Below, piece after piece: positions 8,447 through 16,629 of a stretch of DNA of 64,000 nucleotides. Positions within the stretch are counted from its first letter, which is position 1, and each line of letters opens with the position of its first letter. The notes under the pieces were generated by a model. That model saw nothing but the letters and a program-made list of their open reading frames with translations. It made no database searches and was not told the origin of the DNA. The position numbers and the translations under genes were made by a program. Source of the stretch: Mesorhizobium neociceri (lineage in GTDB: Bacteria; Pseudomonadota; Alphaproteobacteria; Rhizobiales; Rhizobiaceae); assembly GCF_013520985.1 (NCBI RefSeq), contig NZ_JACDTY010000005.1:62001-126000 (forward strand), given 5' to 3'.

Positions 8447-10819
8447 TCAGAAGTTGCTGTTAGTGTCGGTATCGGTGCCACTGTCGCCATCGGTGCCTTC
8501 GCTGGTGCTGCTGTCTGTGCCCTCACCGCCGCCCAAATTTGCAGAACCGCGCTCGGAACCATTACCGTTGTTGCCGGCCCATGCGGCCCTGCCGTTTTGC
8601 TTCTGCACGGGGTTGTCCGGGATTGCTGCGGCTGTCCGCTTGCCTGGCTTCGGGGTCTTCGGTCTTGGCGCGGGTATGTGAACTACCTTTATTCTAGTGA
8701 TGATTTTCGGGGGCTGGACCTTGCATGCCGGAATCGCCAAGGCGACCTGCTTTGGGGTGCTGAGAACACCCAGGGAATACATCTGTTGCCGCTCGATCCC
8801 GGCTCTGAAGAAGGCGAGCGCGCGGTCCGGATCAGCTGGAACACCATTGCGACCTTCCATGAAGATCGATGCGAGATCGTTAATGGCATCGATATGCCCC
8901 ATCGCCGCCGATTTGAGCAGCAAGTCCAATCCCTTGGCGGTATCGCGCTGGACGCCGCGCCCATTGAACAGGGTGCGTCCCCACGCGGTCATGGCGTAGG
9001 GATCACCCTTGTCGGATGCTTCTGAATAGGAGCGGTTGGCCTGTTCTGGATTCGCGGCCGTTCCTATTCCAGACGAGACGATGGAGCCGAGCGCGAAAAC
9101 CGCGCGGACATATCCCTTGTCGGCGGCCTCCTGGATTGCCTGCCTGGCCTCGTCGACCTTGCCGGCGGCCAGCAATGCCCGTCCGAGTTCGTAACGGAAG
9201 CGGGCAATCTCTGGATAGGTCTTCACGGAGGCCTGGCAGAGCTCAACCGCGTCATCGCCCATCTCGTTCGCCAGCCGGCCGGGGATAACGCCTTGCAGGT
9301 CGAGAGGTTCGCCCGCCGCTCGATCGCAGGGATCGACGCTCGGCGACAGCTTCAGCGTCGCCTGCCTCGATGCGTCGTCGGCACGGATCTGAAAGCCTAT
9401 CTCGACGGGCGTCGCGGAGCCGATTTGCGCCTCGTAGCGCAATTTGTCGACATCGTCGGCCATCAGGCTCGATTGAGGCGACAGGATGCGGTCCGGCAGG
9501 GACAGCGTCCCCGTTGCCGGATAGTTTGCGAGCGTCAAGCTGATCGACGGGTCCTTGGCCGGGAAATCCAGCTTGAGCGGAACCGGGCCGACGCCGACGG
9601 GAATTTCGATGTCGCGGTTCTCGATCGCCTCGGCGGCGTCGGCGATACGAATGCCGCGCTCAACCACCGCCTGCTTCTGCTCGGCCGCGAGTGAGGCCAC
9701 GAGTTGCTTGCCCTCGGCGCCCGCGCCGTTCCTGATCCGCAACAGCAGAACGCCCTGGGATTCGCCACCCCACTCGTTGTGCGTGGTGTAGGCCAGCGTA
9801 TCCACCTGCTCCTGCCCGCTCGCCAATTCGGGGGCGTCCATGCGCAGACGCGACAGGTCCTTACCATCGATCCTTTCGCCCATGGCCAAGGGCTTGCCAT
9901 CAAGCGTCAGCCGTCCGAGTGCCGGCAGGCTTTCGATGCTGACACTGACTGCGCCACCGTCGACGTCAACCGGCGCCGGCAGATCCAGAGCGACTGGCCC
10001 GATGCCGGACGGCACGATTTTCTCCAGCACCGGCGGCAGCGCCGGGCGGTTGGCGCGGGGCATCAGAAAGACATCGTCGAGAAGCGAGGAATTTTCCCAT
10101 GGAACCTGCTTGCCATCGGTAGCCTTGACCACGTCGCGGCGCACGGCGGACATGACGGCCCTTATCTCCTGGTTCGGCGCCAACGCACGACGGGAGAAGG
10201 CGGAGGAAAATGGGCTGAGATTGCCGCTCCCGTCATAGGCAACGGCTCCCGGCTCGGTGGCAAAGGCGATCAGCGCGTTCTCAGAACCCTTCACCTGCGC
10301 CAATCCGCTACCGCTGGCGACGATCAGCTGGTCGCGAAGCCAATAGTTCTTGCGCGGAAAAGGATTGTTGCGGCAGGCGTCGAGGATAATCACCTGGATT
10401 TTCGATTTCGATCGCAACTGCAGCAACATGTCATCGAGCTTGATTGCCTGAACTTCCACGTCGGCCGCGTCCTTAAGCGTGGCGTCGACCGGGATGAGAA
10501 AGTTCTCGCCGCCGATCTGGAAGCCGTGGCCCGAATAATAGACCACTGCGAGATCAGCACCGTCGGCCGCCGCGAGATAGGTGCGGAAACGCTCCTCGAA
10601 CTGAAGCCTGGCCAAATCCTTGGCAACGAAAACGTCGAAGCCGGCCGTCCGGAACGTGCTTGCGATGTCTCCGGCATCCTTGTCCGGGTTCTTGAGCGCC
10701 GGAAGTTCCCGGTATTCGGAATTGCCGATCACAAGAGCAACCCTCCGATCGGCGCTAGCCTCGAAAGTCGTCAGGGTCACAAGGATCAAAGCTGCAAGAA
10801 ACACGCAGAATCGCGACAT
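8447..10819 (-). CDS. Secreted caspase-family (C14) protein with beta repeats and Sel1 repeats
   Basis: 790-residue exported protein. The signal peptide is MSRFCVFLAALILVTLTTFE plus ASA (cleavage about residue 23). A caspase-like domain follows with catalytic His98 in VVYYSGHG and Cys149 in IILDACRNNPF. Two tandem copies of a predicted beta domain start PSGIGPVALDL and PVGVGPVPLKL, each continuing into an S...LP/YPA-G-L pattern. Then come Sel1-like repeats (AVFALGSIVSSGIG, AMTAWGRTLFNGRG, AINDLASIFMEGRN) and an acidic Gly/Ser/Thr/Asp tail. ATG 10819 is chosen because it starts the signal peptide and has GAGGA upstream. The gene lies 164 bases downstream of rpoH2 on the same strand. The protein target is unknown; bacterial C14 proteins (orthocaspases) usually cut after Arg/Lys. 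Confidence 0.85.
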   Translation of the reverse strand: MSRFCVFLAALILVTLTTFEASADRRVALVIGNSEYRELPALKNPDKDAGDIASTFRTAGFDVFVAKDLARLQFEERFRTYLAAADGADLAVVYYSGHGFQIGGENFLIPVDATLKDAADVEVQAIKLDDMLLQLRSKSKIQVIILDACRNNPFPRKNYWLRDQLIVASGSGLAQVKGSENALIAFATEPGAVAYDGSGNLSPFSSAFSRRALAPNQEIRAVMSAVRRDVVKATDGKQVPWENSSLLDDVFLMPRANRPALPPVLEKIVPSGIGPVALDLPAPVDVDGGAVSVSIESLPALGRLTLDGKPLAMGERIDGKDLSRLRMDAPELASGQEQVDTLAYTTHNEWGGESQGVLLLRIRNGAGAEGKQLVASLAAEQKQAVVERGIRIADAAEAIENRDIEIPVGVGPVPLKLDFPAKDPSISLTLANYPATGTLSLPDRILSPQSSLMADDVDKLRYEAQIGSATPVEIGFQIRADDASRQATLKLSPSVDPCDRAAGEPLDLQGVIPGRLANEMGDDAVELCQASVKTYPEIARFRYELGRALLAAGKVDEARQAIQEAADKGYVRAVFALGSIVSSGIGTAANPEQANRSYSEASDKGDPYAMTAWGRTLFNGRGVQRDTAKGLDLLLKSAAMGHIDAINDLASIFMEGRNGVPADPDRALAFFRAGIERQQMYSLGVLSTPKQVALAIPACKVQPPKIITRIKVVHIPAPRPKTPKPGKRTAAAIPDNPVQKQNGRAAWAGNNGNGSERGSANLGGGEGTDSSTSEGTDGDSGTDTDTNSNF

Positions 10820-10983
10820 GGCAAAATCCTCATCCGCTATGGTCTGAAACCCCAAAAGACACCCCTCAGCTAAGGGGGTCTGTTAAAGAATTCACAATCT
10901 GGGCATGAGGCAGAAGGAAATCAGGCGTGCTGATCTTATTTTTTGGTTGGCAATTAAATTAATACTGCTGACAACAAGATATT

Positions 10984-11847
10984 TCAGGCTGCCTGCGTCT
11001 CGAACTCAGGGTTCTGCTTGACCAGCGCCACCTTCAACTTTTCCATGGCGCGAGCCTCGATCTGGCGGACGCGCTCCTTGGAAATGCCGAGCGTCTCGCC
11101 GAGCGCTTCGAGCGTAGCGCCTTCGTCCCTCAGCCGGCGTTCCTCGATGATCCTGAGTTCGCGCGCATTGAGTGCTCTGAGCGCTGCCTTCAGCCACACC
11201 AGGCGCCGCTCGACATCGATGGTGTCGCCGGCGACCTCATCCGGTAGCGGATCGTCCGAGACCAGGAAGTCCATCCGCTCGGTGGTGCCGGTATCGTCGG
11301 CGAGCGGCGCGTTGAGCGAGGAGTCAGGCGCGGAAAGCCTGGAATCCATCATGGCCACATCGGCCTCGGAGACGCCGAGCGCTACGGAGACTTCGCGATA
11401 GAGCGTGGCGTTGGAGATCGGCTCGGCGCCATTGGCCAATCGGGCGCGCAAGCGCCGCAGGTTGAAGAACAGCGCCTTTTGCGCCGAAGAGGTGCCGCCG
11501 CGCACGATCGACCAGTTGCGCAGGATGTAGTCCTGCATCGAGGCGCGGATCCACCATGTCGCATAGGTCGAGAAGCGCACCTCGCGCTCCGGCTCGAAGC
11601 GCGCCGCCGCTTCCAGCAGCCCCACATGGCCCTCCTGGACCAGATCGCCGAGCGGCAGGCCGTAGTGGCGGAATTTCGAAGCCATCGAGATAACCAACCG
11701 CATATGGGCGACGGTGATCCGATGCAGCGCCTGCTGGTCCTGGTCTTCCTTCCAGCGCAATGCGAGAACATGTTCCTCGTCGCGCTCGAGGTAGGGCGCT
11801 TTCATCGCCGCGCGGACCATGGACCGTCCTGCCGTGTCTTCGATCAT
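10984..11847 (-). CDS. rpoH2: RNA polymerase heat-shock/stress sigma factor RpoH2
   Basis: 287-residue group-3 sigma factor. Region 2 reads LVQEGHVGLLEAAARFEPER...RFSTYATWWIRASMQDYILRNWS, the sigma-70 core-binding and -10 recognition block. The RpoH box appears as AQKALFFNLRRLR. Region 4 (LGETLGISKERVRQIEARAM) is the -35 helix-turn-helix. Rhizobia carry two rpoH paralogues; this divergent form and its neighbourhood (carD, fdxA and a SUV3-like helicase a few kb away) suit RpoH2, involved in oxidative and stationary-phase stress, but the paralogue number is inferred. ATG 11847 has an AGGAG upstream. Downstream on the same strand is the caspase-like gene. Confidence 0.9.
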   Translation of the reverse strand: MIEDTAGRSMVRAAMKAPYLERDEEHVLALRWKEDQDQQALHRITVAHMRLVISMASKFRHYGLPLGDLVQEGHVGLLEAAARFEPEREVRFSTYATWWIRASMQDYILRNWSIVRGGTSSAQKALFFNLRRLRARLANGAEPISNATLYREVSVALGVSEADVAMMDSRLSAPDSSLNAPLADDTGTTERMDFLVSDDPLPDEVAGDTIDVERRLVWLKAALRALNARELRIIEERRLRDEGATLEALGETLGISKERVRQIEARAMEKLKVALVKQNPEFETQAA

Positions 11848-11951
11848 GCCGCGCTCCTGCTCCCGGACATTTTCGGACGGCCTGGCGGCCGCTATCTCCA
11901 GAGTGGTTCATCGTTTCGAGGAAACGACGACCTGCTCGATCTCCTTGTCTT

Positions 11952-12000
11952 GAAGCAATTCCCGACGGAAAACCGTTTCACACTTTTCCTGGAATTGCTC
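11952..12000. repeat. Rhizobial palindromic element, copy 2 (diverged)
   Basis: Outer arms AGCAATTCC (11954-11962) and GGAATTGCT (11991-11999) enclose a core with AAACCG and CACTTTTCC, the same architecture as the copies at 2671-2745 and 16576-16624 but with AATT instead of ATGAT arms. It lies in the 446-base divergent spacer between rpoH2 and the ABC transporter (11848-12293). I see nothing else definable in that spacer. Confidence 0.7.
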
Positions 12001-12293
12001 CGGTCTGGCGCAGCTGGGGTTCTTGAAATGGAAACGCAGCGCCCTACAACACGGCATGAACGTGCCATACCGGGGATTGGTTCCGCCGCCGATGGCGGTT
12101 GTTTTGTGCTGTGCGACAGCGTGCGTCGACTCCGCAAAAGCGGGGCGATTGGCACGGATCGGGCCTGTTTTGAGAATCTGATTTCTGGATCGCCGCTTTT
12201 TTGAAATCTGGTTCCTTATTTTGCGTCTCTCTATCTGTCAGTTTCCGGCTCTCACAAGTGCCGGACACCGGCCAAGGACGGGATCACACAAAA

Positions 12294-13067
12294 ATGAAAT
12301 GGCTCAATTCGCTCATCGTCGCCGGAACGCTGCAGGTTCTGGCTGTCACATCAGGCCACGCCGGCGCCAATCTCGACCAGATCAAGCAGGCCGGCACCAT
12401 CAAGGTCGGCACGGAAGGCACCTACGCGCCCTTCACCTATCATGACGCGTCCGGTGCACTGGTCGGCTTCGACGTCGAGATCGCCAAGGCGATCGGCGAC
12501 AAGCTCGGCGTGAAGGTCGAGTTCCTCGAAGGCAAATGGGACGGGCTGATCGCCGGTCTCGACGCCAACCGCTACGACGCCGTCATCAACGAGGTCGGCA
12601 TCACCGACGCGCGCAAGGCGAAATACGACTTCTCCGACCCCTACATCGCCTCCAAGGCGGTGCTGATCGTGCGCGGCGACAACCCCGACATCAAGACCTT
12701 CGCCGATCTCAAGGGCAAGAAGTCGGCGCAGTCGCTGACCTCGAATTTCGGCAAGCTCGCCGAGACCAACGGCGCCGAACTCGTCGGCACCGACGGCTTC
12801 GACCAGTCGATCCAGTTGCTGCTTACCGGCCGCGCCGACGCCACCATCAATGACAGCCTGTCCTTCCTCGACTTCAAGAAGCACAAGCCGGACGCCAACG
12901 TGAAGATCGCCGCGCAGGAAGAAAACGCCGACTATTCCGGCGTCATCGTGCGCAAGGGCGATCCGGAGCTGGTGGCAGCCATCAACAAGGCGCTGGCCGA
13001 TATCAAGGCCGACGGCACCTACAAGAAGATCGCCGACACCTATTTCGGCCAGGACGTTTCGCAATAA
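12294..13067 (+). CDS. Polar amino acid ABC transporter, substrate-binding protein
   Basis: 257-residue periplasmic binding protein of the family-3 (Lys/Arg/His/Gln/Cys-type) class. A signal peptide (MKWLNSLIVAGTLQVLAVTS) is followed by ANLDQIKQAGTIKVGTEGTYAPF, the canonical start of the mature domain, then GFDVEIAKAIGDKLGV and GLIAGLDANRYDAVINEVGIT. The ligand-contact region around TDARKAKYDFSDPY is intact. The start at 12294 begins the signal peptide; a longer frame to 12201 is rejected because it adds a non-signal extension. It precedes a permease and ATPase. The cystine/arginine-type substrate cannot be resolved from sequence alone. Confidence 0.9.
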   Translation: MKWLNSLIVAGTLQVLAVTSGHAGANLDQIKQAGTIKVGTEGTYAPFTYHDASGALVGFDVEIAKAIGDKLGVKVEFLEGKWDGLIAGLDANRYDAVINEVGITDARKAKYDFSDPYIASKAVLIVRGDNPDIKTFADLKGKKSAQSLTSNFGKLAETNGAELVGTDGFDQSIQLLLTGRADATINDSLSFLDFKKHKPDANVKIAAQEENADYSGVIVRKGDPELVAAINKALADIKADGTYKKIADTYFGQDVSQ

Positions 13068-13108
13068 CGAAAGTCCCCCGGCGATCGCCGGCGGCAATGA
13101 AACAACAG

Positions 13109-13141
13109 CGGTGGGCTGTCTTTGACGGCTCGCCGTTTTTT
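13109..13141 (+). terminator. Intrinsic terminator/attenuator between binding protein and permease
   Basis: A 12-bp stem (13109-13120 with 13124-13135, three G-U pairs, TTT loop) is followed by six Ts (13136-13141). Position immediately after the binding-protein gene and 70 bases before the permease start fits partial termination that keeps binding protein in excess over the membrane subunits. Confidence 0.75.
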
Positions 13142-13211
13142 CGCATGATATGACAAACCGCACAATTGCACTGCCGGTCATCGCCGGCAGTCTGTGAGGG
13201 AAGGAGCCGTC

Positions 13212-13892
13212 GTGCCGCACTGGCTATACCTGATGCTGGACTCGTTGCCGACGCTGCTGTGGGCGGCGCTGGTCTTCACCGTGCCGCTGACGCTGCTGTC
13301 GTTCGCGCTCGGCCTGTTCGTCGGGCTGGTTGTCGCTGTGGTGCGGCTATTCGGGCCGAAGCCCTTGGTCCTCGTGGTCCGTTTTTATGTCTGGATCTTT
13401 CGCGGTACGCCGCTGCTGGTGCAGCTGTTCCTGATCTTCTACGGCTTGCCCTCCGTCGGCATATTGCTCGATGCCTTCCCGGCGGCGCTGATTGGCTTCA
13501 CCCTCAATATCGGCGCCTACAGTTCCGAAATCATCCGCGCCGTGATCGGCTCGGTGCCCAAGGGGCAGTGGGAGGCGGCCTATTCGATCGGCATGACCTG
13601 GAGCCAGGCCATGCGGCGCACCATCCTGCCGCAAGCCGGCCGCGTCGCGGTGCCGCCGCTGTCCAACACCTTCATCTCGCTGGTCAAGGATACGTCGCTG
13701 GCCGCGGCCATCACCGTGCCTGAAATGTTCCAGGCAGCACAGCGCATCGTCGCCACCACCTATGAGCCGCTGATCCTCTATGTCGAAGCAGCAATCCTTT
13801 ATCTGGCGATGAGTTCGGTGCTGTCGGCCTTGCAGACGCGGCTGGAGGAGCGGCTCAACCGCTATGGCGGCTTTCTGGAGGCGCGCTCATGA
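13212..13892 (+). CDS. Polar amino acid ABC transporter, permease
   Basis: 226-residue inner-membrane permease of the HisMQ class. Hydrophobic segments start at LPTLLWAALVFTVPLTLLSF, and the conserved FRGTPLLVQLFLIFYGLP motif is intact. The EAA-like loop reads SVPKGQWEAAYSIGMTWSQA followed by RRTILPQAGRVAVPPLSNTF. GTG 13212 is chosen because GGGAAGGAG lies 6 bases upstream; a GTG at 13194 overlaps that ribosome site. The last codons overlap the ATPase start (ATGA at 13889). A single permease suggests a homodimer in the membrane. Confidence 0.92.
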   Translation: MPHWLYLMLDSLPTLLWAALVFTVPLTLLSFALGLFVGLVVAVVRLFGPKPLVLVVRFYVWIFRGTPLLVQLFLIFYGLPSVGILLDAFPAALIGFTLNIGAYSSEIIRAVIGSVPKGQWEAAYSIGMTWSQAMRRTILPQAGRVAVPPLSNTFISLVKDTSLAAAITVPEMFQAAQRIVATTYEPLILYVEAAILYLAMSSVLSALQTRLEERLNRYGGFLEARS

Positions 13893-14650
13893 TCGGCCTT
13901 ACCGACATCGAAAAGCGCTTCGGCGACAATCTGGTGCTGAAGGGTGTGACTGTCACCATCGCCGAAGGCAGCGTCACCGCGCTGGTCGGCCCGTCCGGCG
14001 GGGGGAAAAGCACGCTGCTGCGCTGTATCAACCTCCTGGAGATCCCGACGTCGGGCACGGTGCGCATCGGCGATGAGACGCTGGAGTTCCGTCCCGGCAT
14101 CAAGATCCCCAGCCGGGACATCCAGCGCCTGCGGCTGCAGACCGGCATGGTGTTCCAGAATTTTCAGTTGTTTCCCCACCGCACCGCCATCGAGAACGTC
14201 ATGGAAGGGCTGGTGACGGTGCTGAAATGGCCAACGGCGAAGGCGCACGAGCGGGCGCTGGCGCTGCTCGAAAAGGTCGGGATGGCGCATAAGGCCGATG
14301 CCTGGCCGGCGACGCTGTCGGGCGGCCAGCAGCAGCGCGTGGCGATCGCCCGCGCGCTGGCGCCGTCGCCCAAGGTGCTGCTTTGCGACGAACCGACCTC
14401 GGCGCTGGATCCCGAACTGGCGCAGGAAGTGGTCGACGTGCTGGGAAAGCTGGCCAGCGAAGGCACGACCATGGTGATGGCGACCCACGATCTCAGGCTC
14501 GCCTCCAAGATCGCTCAGGAAGTGGTGTTCCTCGATGCCGGCGTGGTCGTCGAGAAGGGGCCGTCCGCCGTGGTGTTCTCCAACCCGGAGCGCGAACGGA
14601 CGAAGCGCTTTATCGCGACACTGAAGCAGGAGGCCGAGAAGGAAGCTTAG
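13889..14650 (+). CDS. Polar amino acid ABC transporter, ATP-binding protein
   Basis: 253-residue ATPase of the GlnQ/HisP class. Walker A is GPSGGGKST, Q-loop VFQNFQLFPHRTAIENV, signature LSGGQQQRVAIARAL, Walker B VLLCDEPTSALDPEL, and switch histidine MATHDLRLA. The start overlaps the permease stop by four bases. It ends the three-gene transporter operon and is followed by a strong bidirectional terminator at 14678-14702. Confidence 0.93.
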   Translation: MIGLTDIEKRFGDNLVLKGVTVTIAEGSVTALVGPSGGGKSTLLRCINLLEIPTSGTVRIGDETLEFRPGIKIPSRDIQRLRLQTGMVFQNFQLFPHRTAIENVMEGLVTVLKWPTAKAHERALALLEKVGMAHKADAWPATLSGGQQQRVAIARALAPSPKVLLCDEPTSALDPELAQEVVDVLGKLASEGTTMVMATHDLRLASKIAQEVVFLDAGVVVEKGPSAVVFSNPERERTKRFIATLKQEAEKEA

Positions 14651-14677
14651 GCAGACGTCACCGGCAGCAAAAACAAA

Positions 14678-14702
14678 AAACCCGGCGCAAGGCCGGGTTT
14701 TT
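14678..14702. terminator. Bidirectional intrinsic terminator
   Basis: AAACCCGGC (14678-14686), five-base loop GCAAG, GCCGGGTTT (14692-14700), with an A-rich 5' flank and a T-run on the 3' side. It separates the convergent transporter operon and carD and can work in both directions. Confidence 0.9.
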
Positions 14703-14725
14703 CATGAATTCAAATTCGAGAGCGA

Positions 14726-15307
14726 TCAGGCAGCTTCTTCCTGCTCGGCTTCCTCATTGTCGGCCTTGGCGCCGCGCTTAGGGCCCTTGTTGAGGTTGAC
14801 CTCGATCAGGCGCACGGCTTCGGTTTCCGACATGCGGTTGACGGCGGCGATCTCGCGGGCCATGCGGTCGAGTGCCGCCTCATAGAGCTGACGCTCGGAG
14901 TAGGACTGCTCCGGCTGGTTGTCGGCGCGGTAGAGGTCGCGCACGACTTCCGAGATCGAGATCAGATCGCCCGAATTGATCTTGGCATCATATTCCTGGG
15001 CACGGCGCGACCACATGGTGCGCTTGACGCGGGCGCGGCCCTGCACGACCTTCAGTGCGCGCTCGACATAATCCTCTTCCGACAGCTTGCGCATGCCGAT
15101 GGAGGTCGCCTTGGCGACCGGCACCTTCAGCCGCATCTTGTCCTTCTGGAAGTCGATGACGAACAGTTCCAGCTTGTGGCCCGCAACTTCCTGCTCGTCG
15201 ATCGAGACGATCTGGCCGACGCCGTGCGCCGGATAGACGATGTACTCGCCGGTCTTGAAACCGTGACGTGCCGAGGTGGACTTCTTCTGCGGGGTGATCG
15301 TAGCCAT
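14726..15307 (-). CDS. carD: CarD-family RNA polymerase-binding regulator
   Basis: 193 residues. The N-terminal RNA-polymerase-interaction Tudor-like domain begins GFKTGEYIVYPAHGVGQIVSIDEQEV; the C-terminal helical DNA-binding domain contains MWSRRAQEYDAKINSGDLISISEVVRDL and the WxxRxxE-type region. CarD-like factors (CdnL in Caulobacter and Myxococcus) stabilise open promoter complexes at rRNA and growth genes. The start at 15307 (MATITPQKK) has AAGGAG about 11 bases upstream; the longer frame adds a Pro/Arg extension of no family resemblance. The C-terminus is a low-complexity acidic/Ala tail. The neighbours fdxA, hslR and helicase follow in the same orientation upstream. Confidence 0.92.
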   Translation of the reverse strand: MATITPQKKSTSARHGFKTGEYIVYPAHGVGQIVSIDEQEVAGHKLELFVIDFQKDKMRLKVPVAKATSIGMRKLSEEDYVERALKVVQGRARVKRTMWSRRAQEYDAKINSGDLISISEVVRDLYRADNQPEQSYSERQLYEAALDRMAREIAAVNRMSETEAVRLIEVNLNKGPKRGAKADNEEAEQEEAA

Positions 15308-15678
15308 TACGCCCTGAACTCCTTGTTGTGGTACCGGCGGCCTGCCGGTCCGAACGCGTGCGACCGGGGACACCGATCGTTAGCCGCACAACAGATGAAC
15401 CCATCGGAAAAAGCCGGGACCGGCAAACCGCATATATAGCGACTGCCTGGCCCAGATCGCTCTGGTCCGATTGGGGATTTCACCTTTCAGTGATTTGGGG
15501 CGCTTGCGCCATAAATCGACGTTGTGTCACCGGCATGTTTCAACTGATGTAGCACAAAAAGTCGGAAGAATCAAGGTTTTGCTGCAAACGCGAAGGTCGA
15601 GCGACATCGCCGCCTGTCAAGGCAGTTATTCCATGATGCGCGTTACGCAGCGTTATGACGGCCAAGTCGGCCGTAGCA
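15308..15678. other. Intergenic region upstream of carD
   Basis: 371-base spacer between the fdxA stop and the carD start. It must hold the carD promoter. I see no open frame, hairpin with T-run or repeat that I can defend. Confidence 0.5.
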
Positions 15679-16017
15679 TCAGTCGCCTTCACCCGGCTCG
15701 GCGGAGAAGTATTTCTCGAACTTGCCGGCCTCGCCGTCGAAGGTCTTGGCATCTGCCGGAGGCTCCTTCTTGGCGGTGATGTTGGGCCATTTCTCGGCGT
15801 ATTCGGTGTTGACCTGCAGCCATTTGTCGAGGCCCGGCTCGGTGTCGGGCTTGATCGCATCGGCCGGGCATTCCGGTTCGCACACGCCGCAGTCGATGCA
15901 CTCGTCGGGATGTATGACGAGCATGTTTTCGCCTTCATAGAAACAGTCGACCGGACAGACCTCGATGCAGTCCATGTACTTGCATTTGATGCAGTTGTCG
16001 GTCACGACATAGGTCAT
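15679..16017 (-). CDS. fdxA: Seven-iron ferredoxin FdxA ([3Fe-4S][4Fe-4S])
   Basis: 112-residue soluble electron carrier. The cluster motifs [18 protein letters not shown] near the N-terminus and [12 protein letters not shown] give the 3Fe-4S plus 4Fe-4S pattern. The FdxA C-terminal extension ([18 protein letters not shown]) is intact. The start is MTYVVTDNC at 16017; the open frame continues 24 codons upstream but the family begins MTYVVT. A CGGAG lies 7 bases before. Its place between carD and the S4/helicase genes is, as I recall, a common rhizobial order. Confidence 0.95.
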   Translation of the reverse strand: MTYVVTDNCIKCKYMDCIEVCPVDCFYEGENMLVIHPDECIDCGVCEPECPADAIKPDTEPGLDKWLQVNTEYAEKWPNITAKKEPPADAKTFDGEAGKFEKYFSAEPGEGD

Positions 16018-16166
16018 TGGTCGGCTCCGGGACGTCCCGTCCTCGCTAGGCTTTTTTGGTGAGGTAACGCCTTTGCCTGCCGCTTGCAAGGGCGGCTGTT
16101 CCCGGCGGGACCGGCGCGTCCGGAATGGAATTCCAGATCGCCGGCATGGCGGAGGGCGCCAACGCC

Positions 16167-16553
16167 TCAGTCTTCGCCGAACAGCCGGTCGGTTTGCCTG
16201 CGCTCTTTCTTGGTCGGCCGGCCGCTGCCGGCGTCGCGCAATGCGGGAATGGCATCGGCAACAGCCTCACCTTTCGGCGCGGGTGGCGGCGACATGTCCT
16301 CGTAGAGGGTGCGCGCTTCCTCGGCCGGACCGCGCCGCACGCCCGTGCCGAGCACCTTCCAGACGACGATGCGGCGCTCGAGCGTGATGGTCAAAACGTC
16401 GCCGGGTTTGACCAGATCCGATGCCTGCGCTGCTTTGTCGCTGTTAACGCGGACGCGTCCGGCAACCACCAGCTTGGCCGCCAGCGAGCGCGATTTTACG
16501 GCGCGTGAGAAGAACAGCCACTTGTCGATGCGCTGACGACCTTCAGCAACCAT
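16167..16553 (-). CDS. hslR: S4-domain RNA-binding protein, Hsp15 (HslR)-like
   Basis: 128 residues. The S4 fold covers residues ~7-60: [19 protein letters not shown], then [30 protein letters not shown] basic C-terminal tail ([17 protein letters not shown]) matches Hsp15-type proteins, which bind stalled 50S subunits carrying peptidyl-tRNA. It lies 76 bases downstream of the helicase gene, with a palindromic repeat between them, and is probably in the same transcript. The ATG at 16553 lacks a clear Shine-Dalgarno but begins the family consensus. Confidence 0.85.
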   Translation of the reverse strand: MVAEGRQRIDKWLFFSRAVKSRSLAAKLVVAGRVRVNSDKAAQASDLVKPGDVLTITLERRIVVWKVLGTGVRRGPAEEARTLYEDMSPPPAPKGEAVADAIPALRDAGSGRPTKKERRQTDRLFGED

Positions 16554-16575
16554 CGCAGCGAGTTATCTCTTGTTG

Positions 16576-16624
16576 GAGCATGATCTTGTCCGAAAACCGG
16601 TTCCCACTTTTCGGGATCATGCTC
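16576..16624. repeat. Rhizobial palindromic element, copy 3
   Basis: Perfect 10-bp outer arms GAGCATGATC (16576-16585) and GATCATGCTC (16615-16624) around AAAACCGGTTCCCACTTTTC. Nearly identical to the third module of the 2621-2745 copy. It lies between the helicase stop and the hslR start, so the hairpin would form in the shared mRNA. Confidence 0.85.
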
Positions 16625-16629
16625 AGAGC

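Noticed and set aside
6859..8562. 567-codon minus-strand frame opposite the M48 protease gene
   Set aside because: His/Arg/Gly-rich translation without domains; the plus strand has the lipoprotein signal and HEMGH motif.
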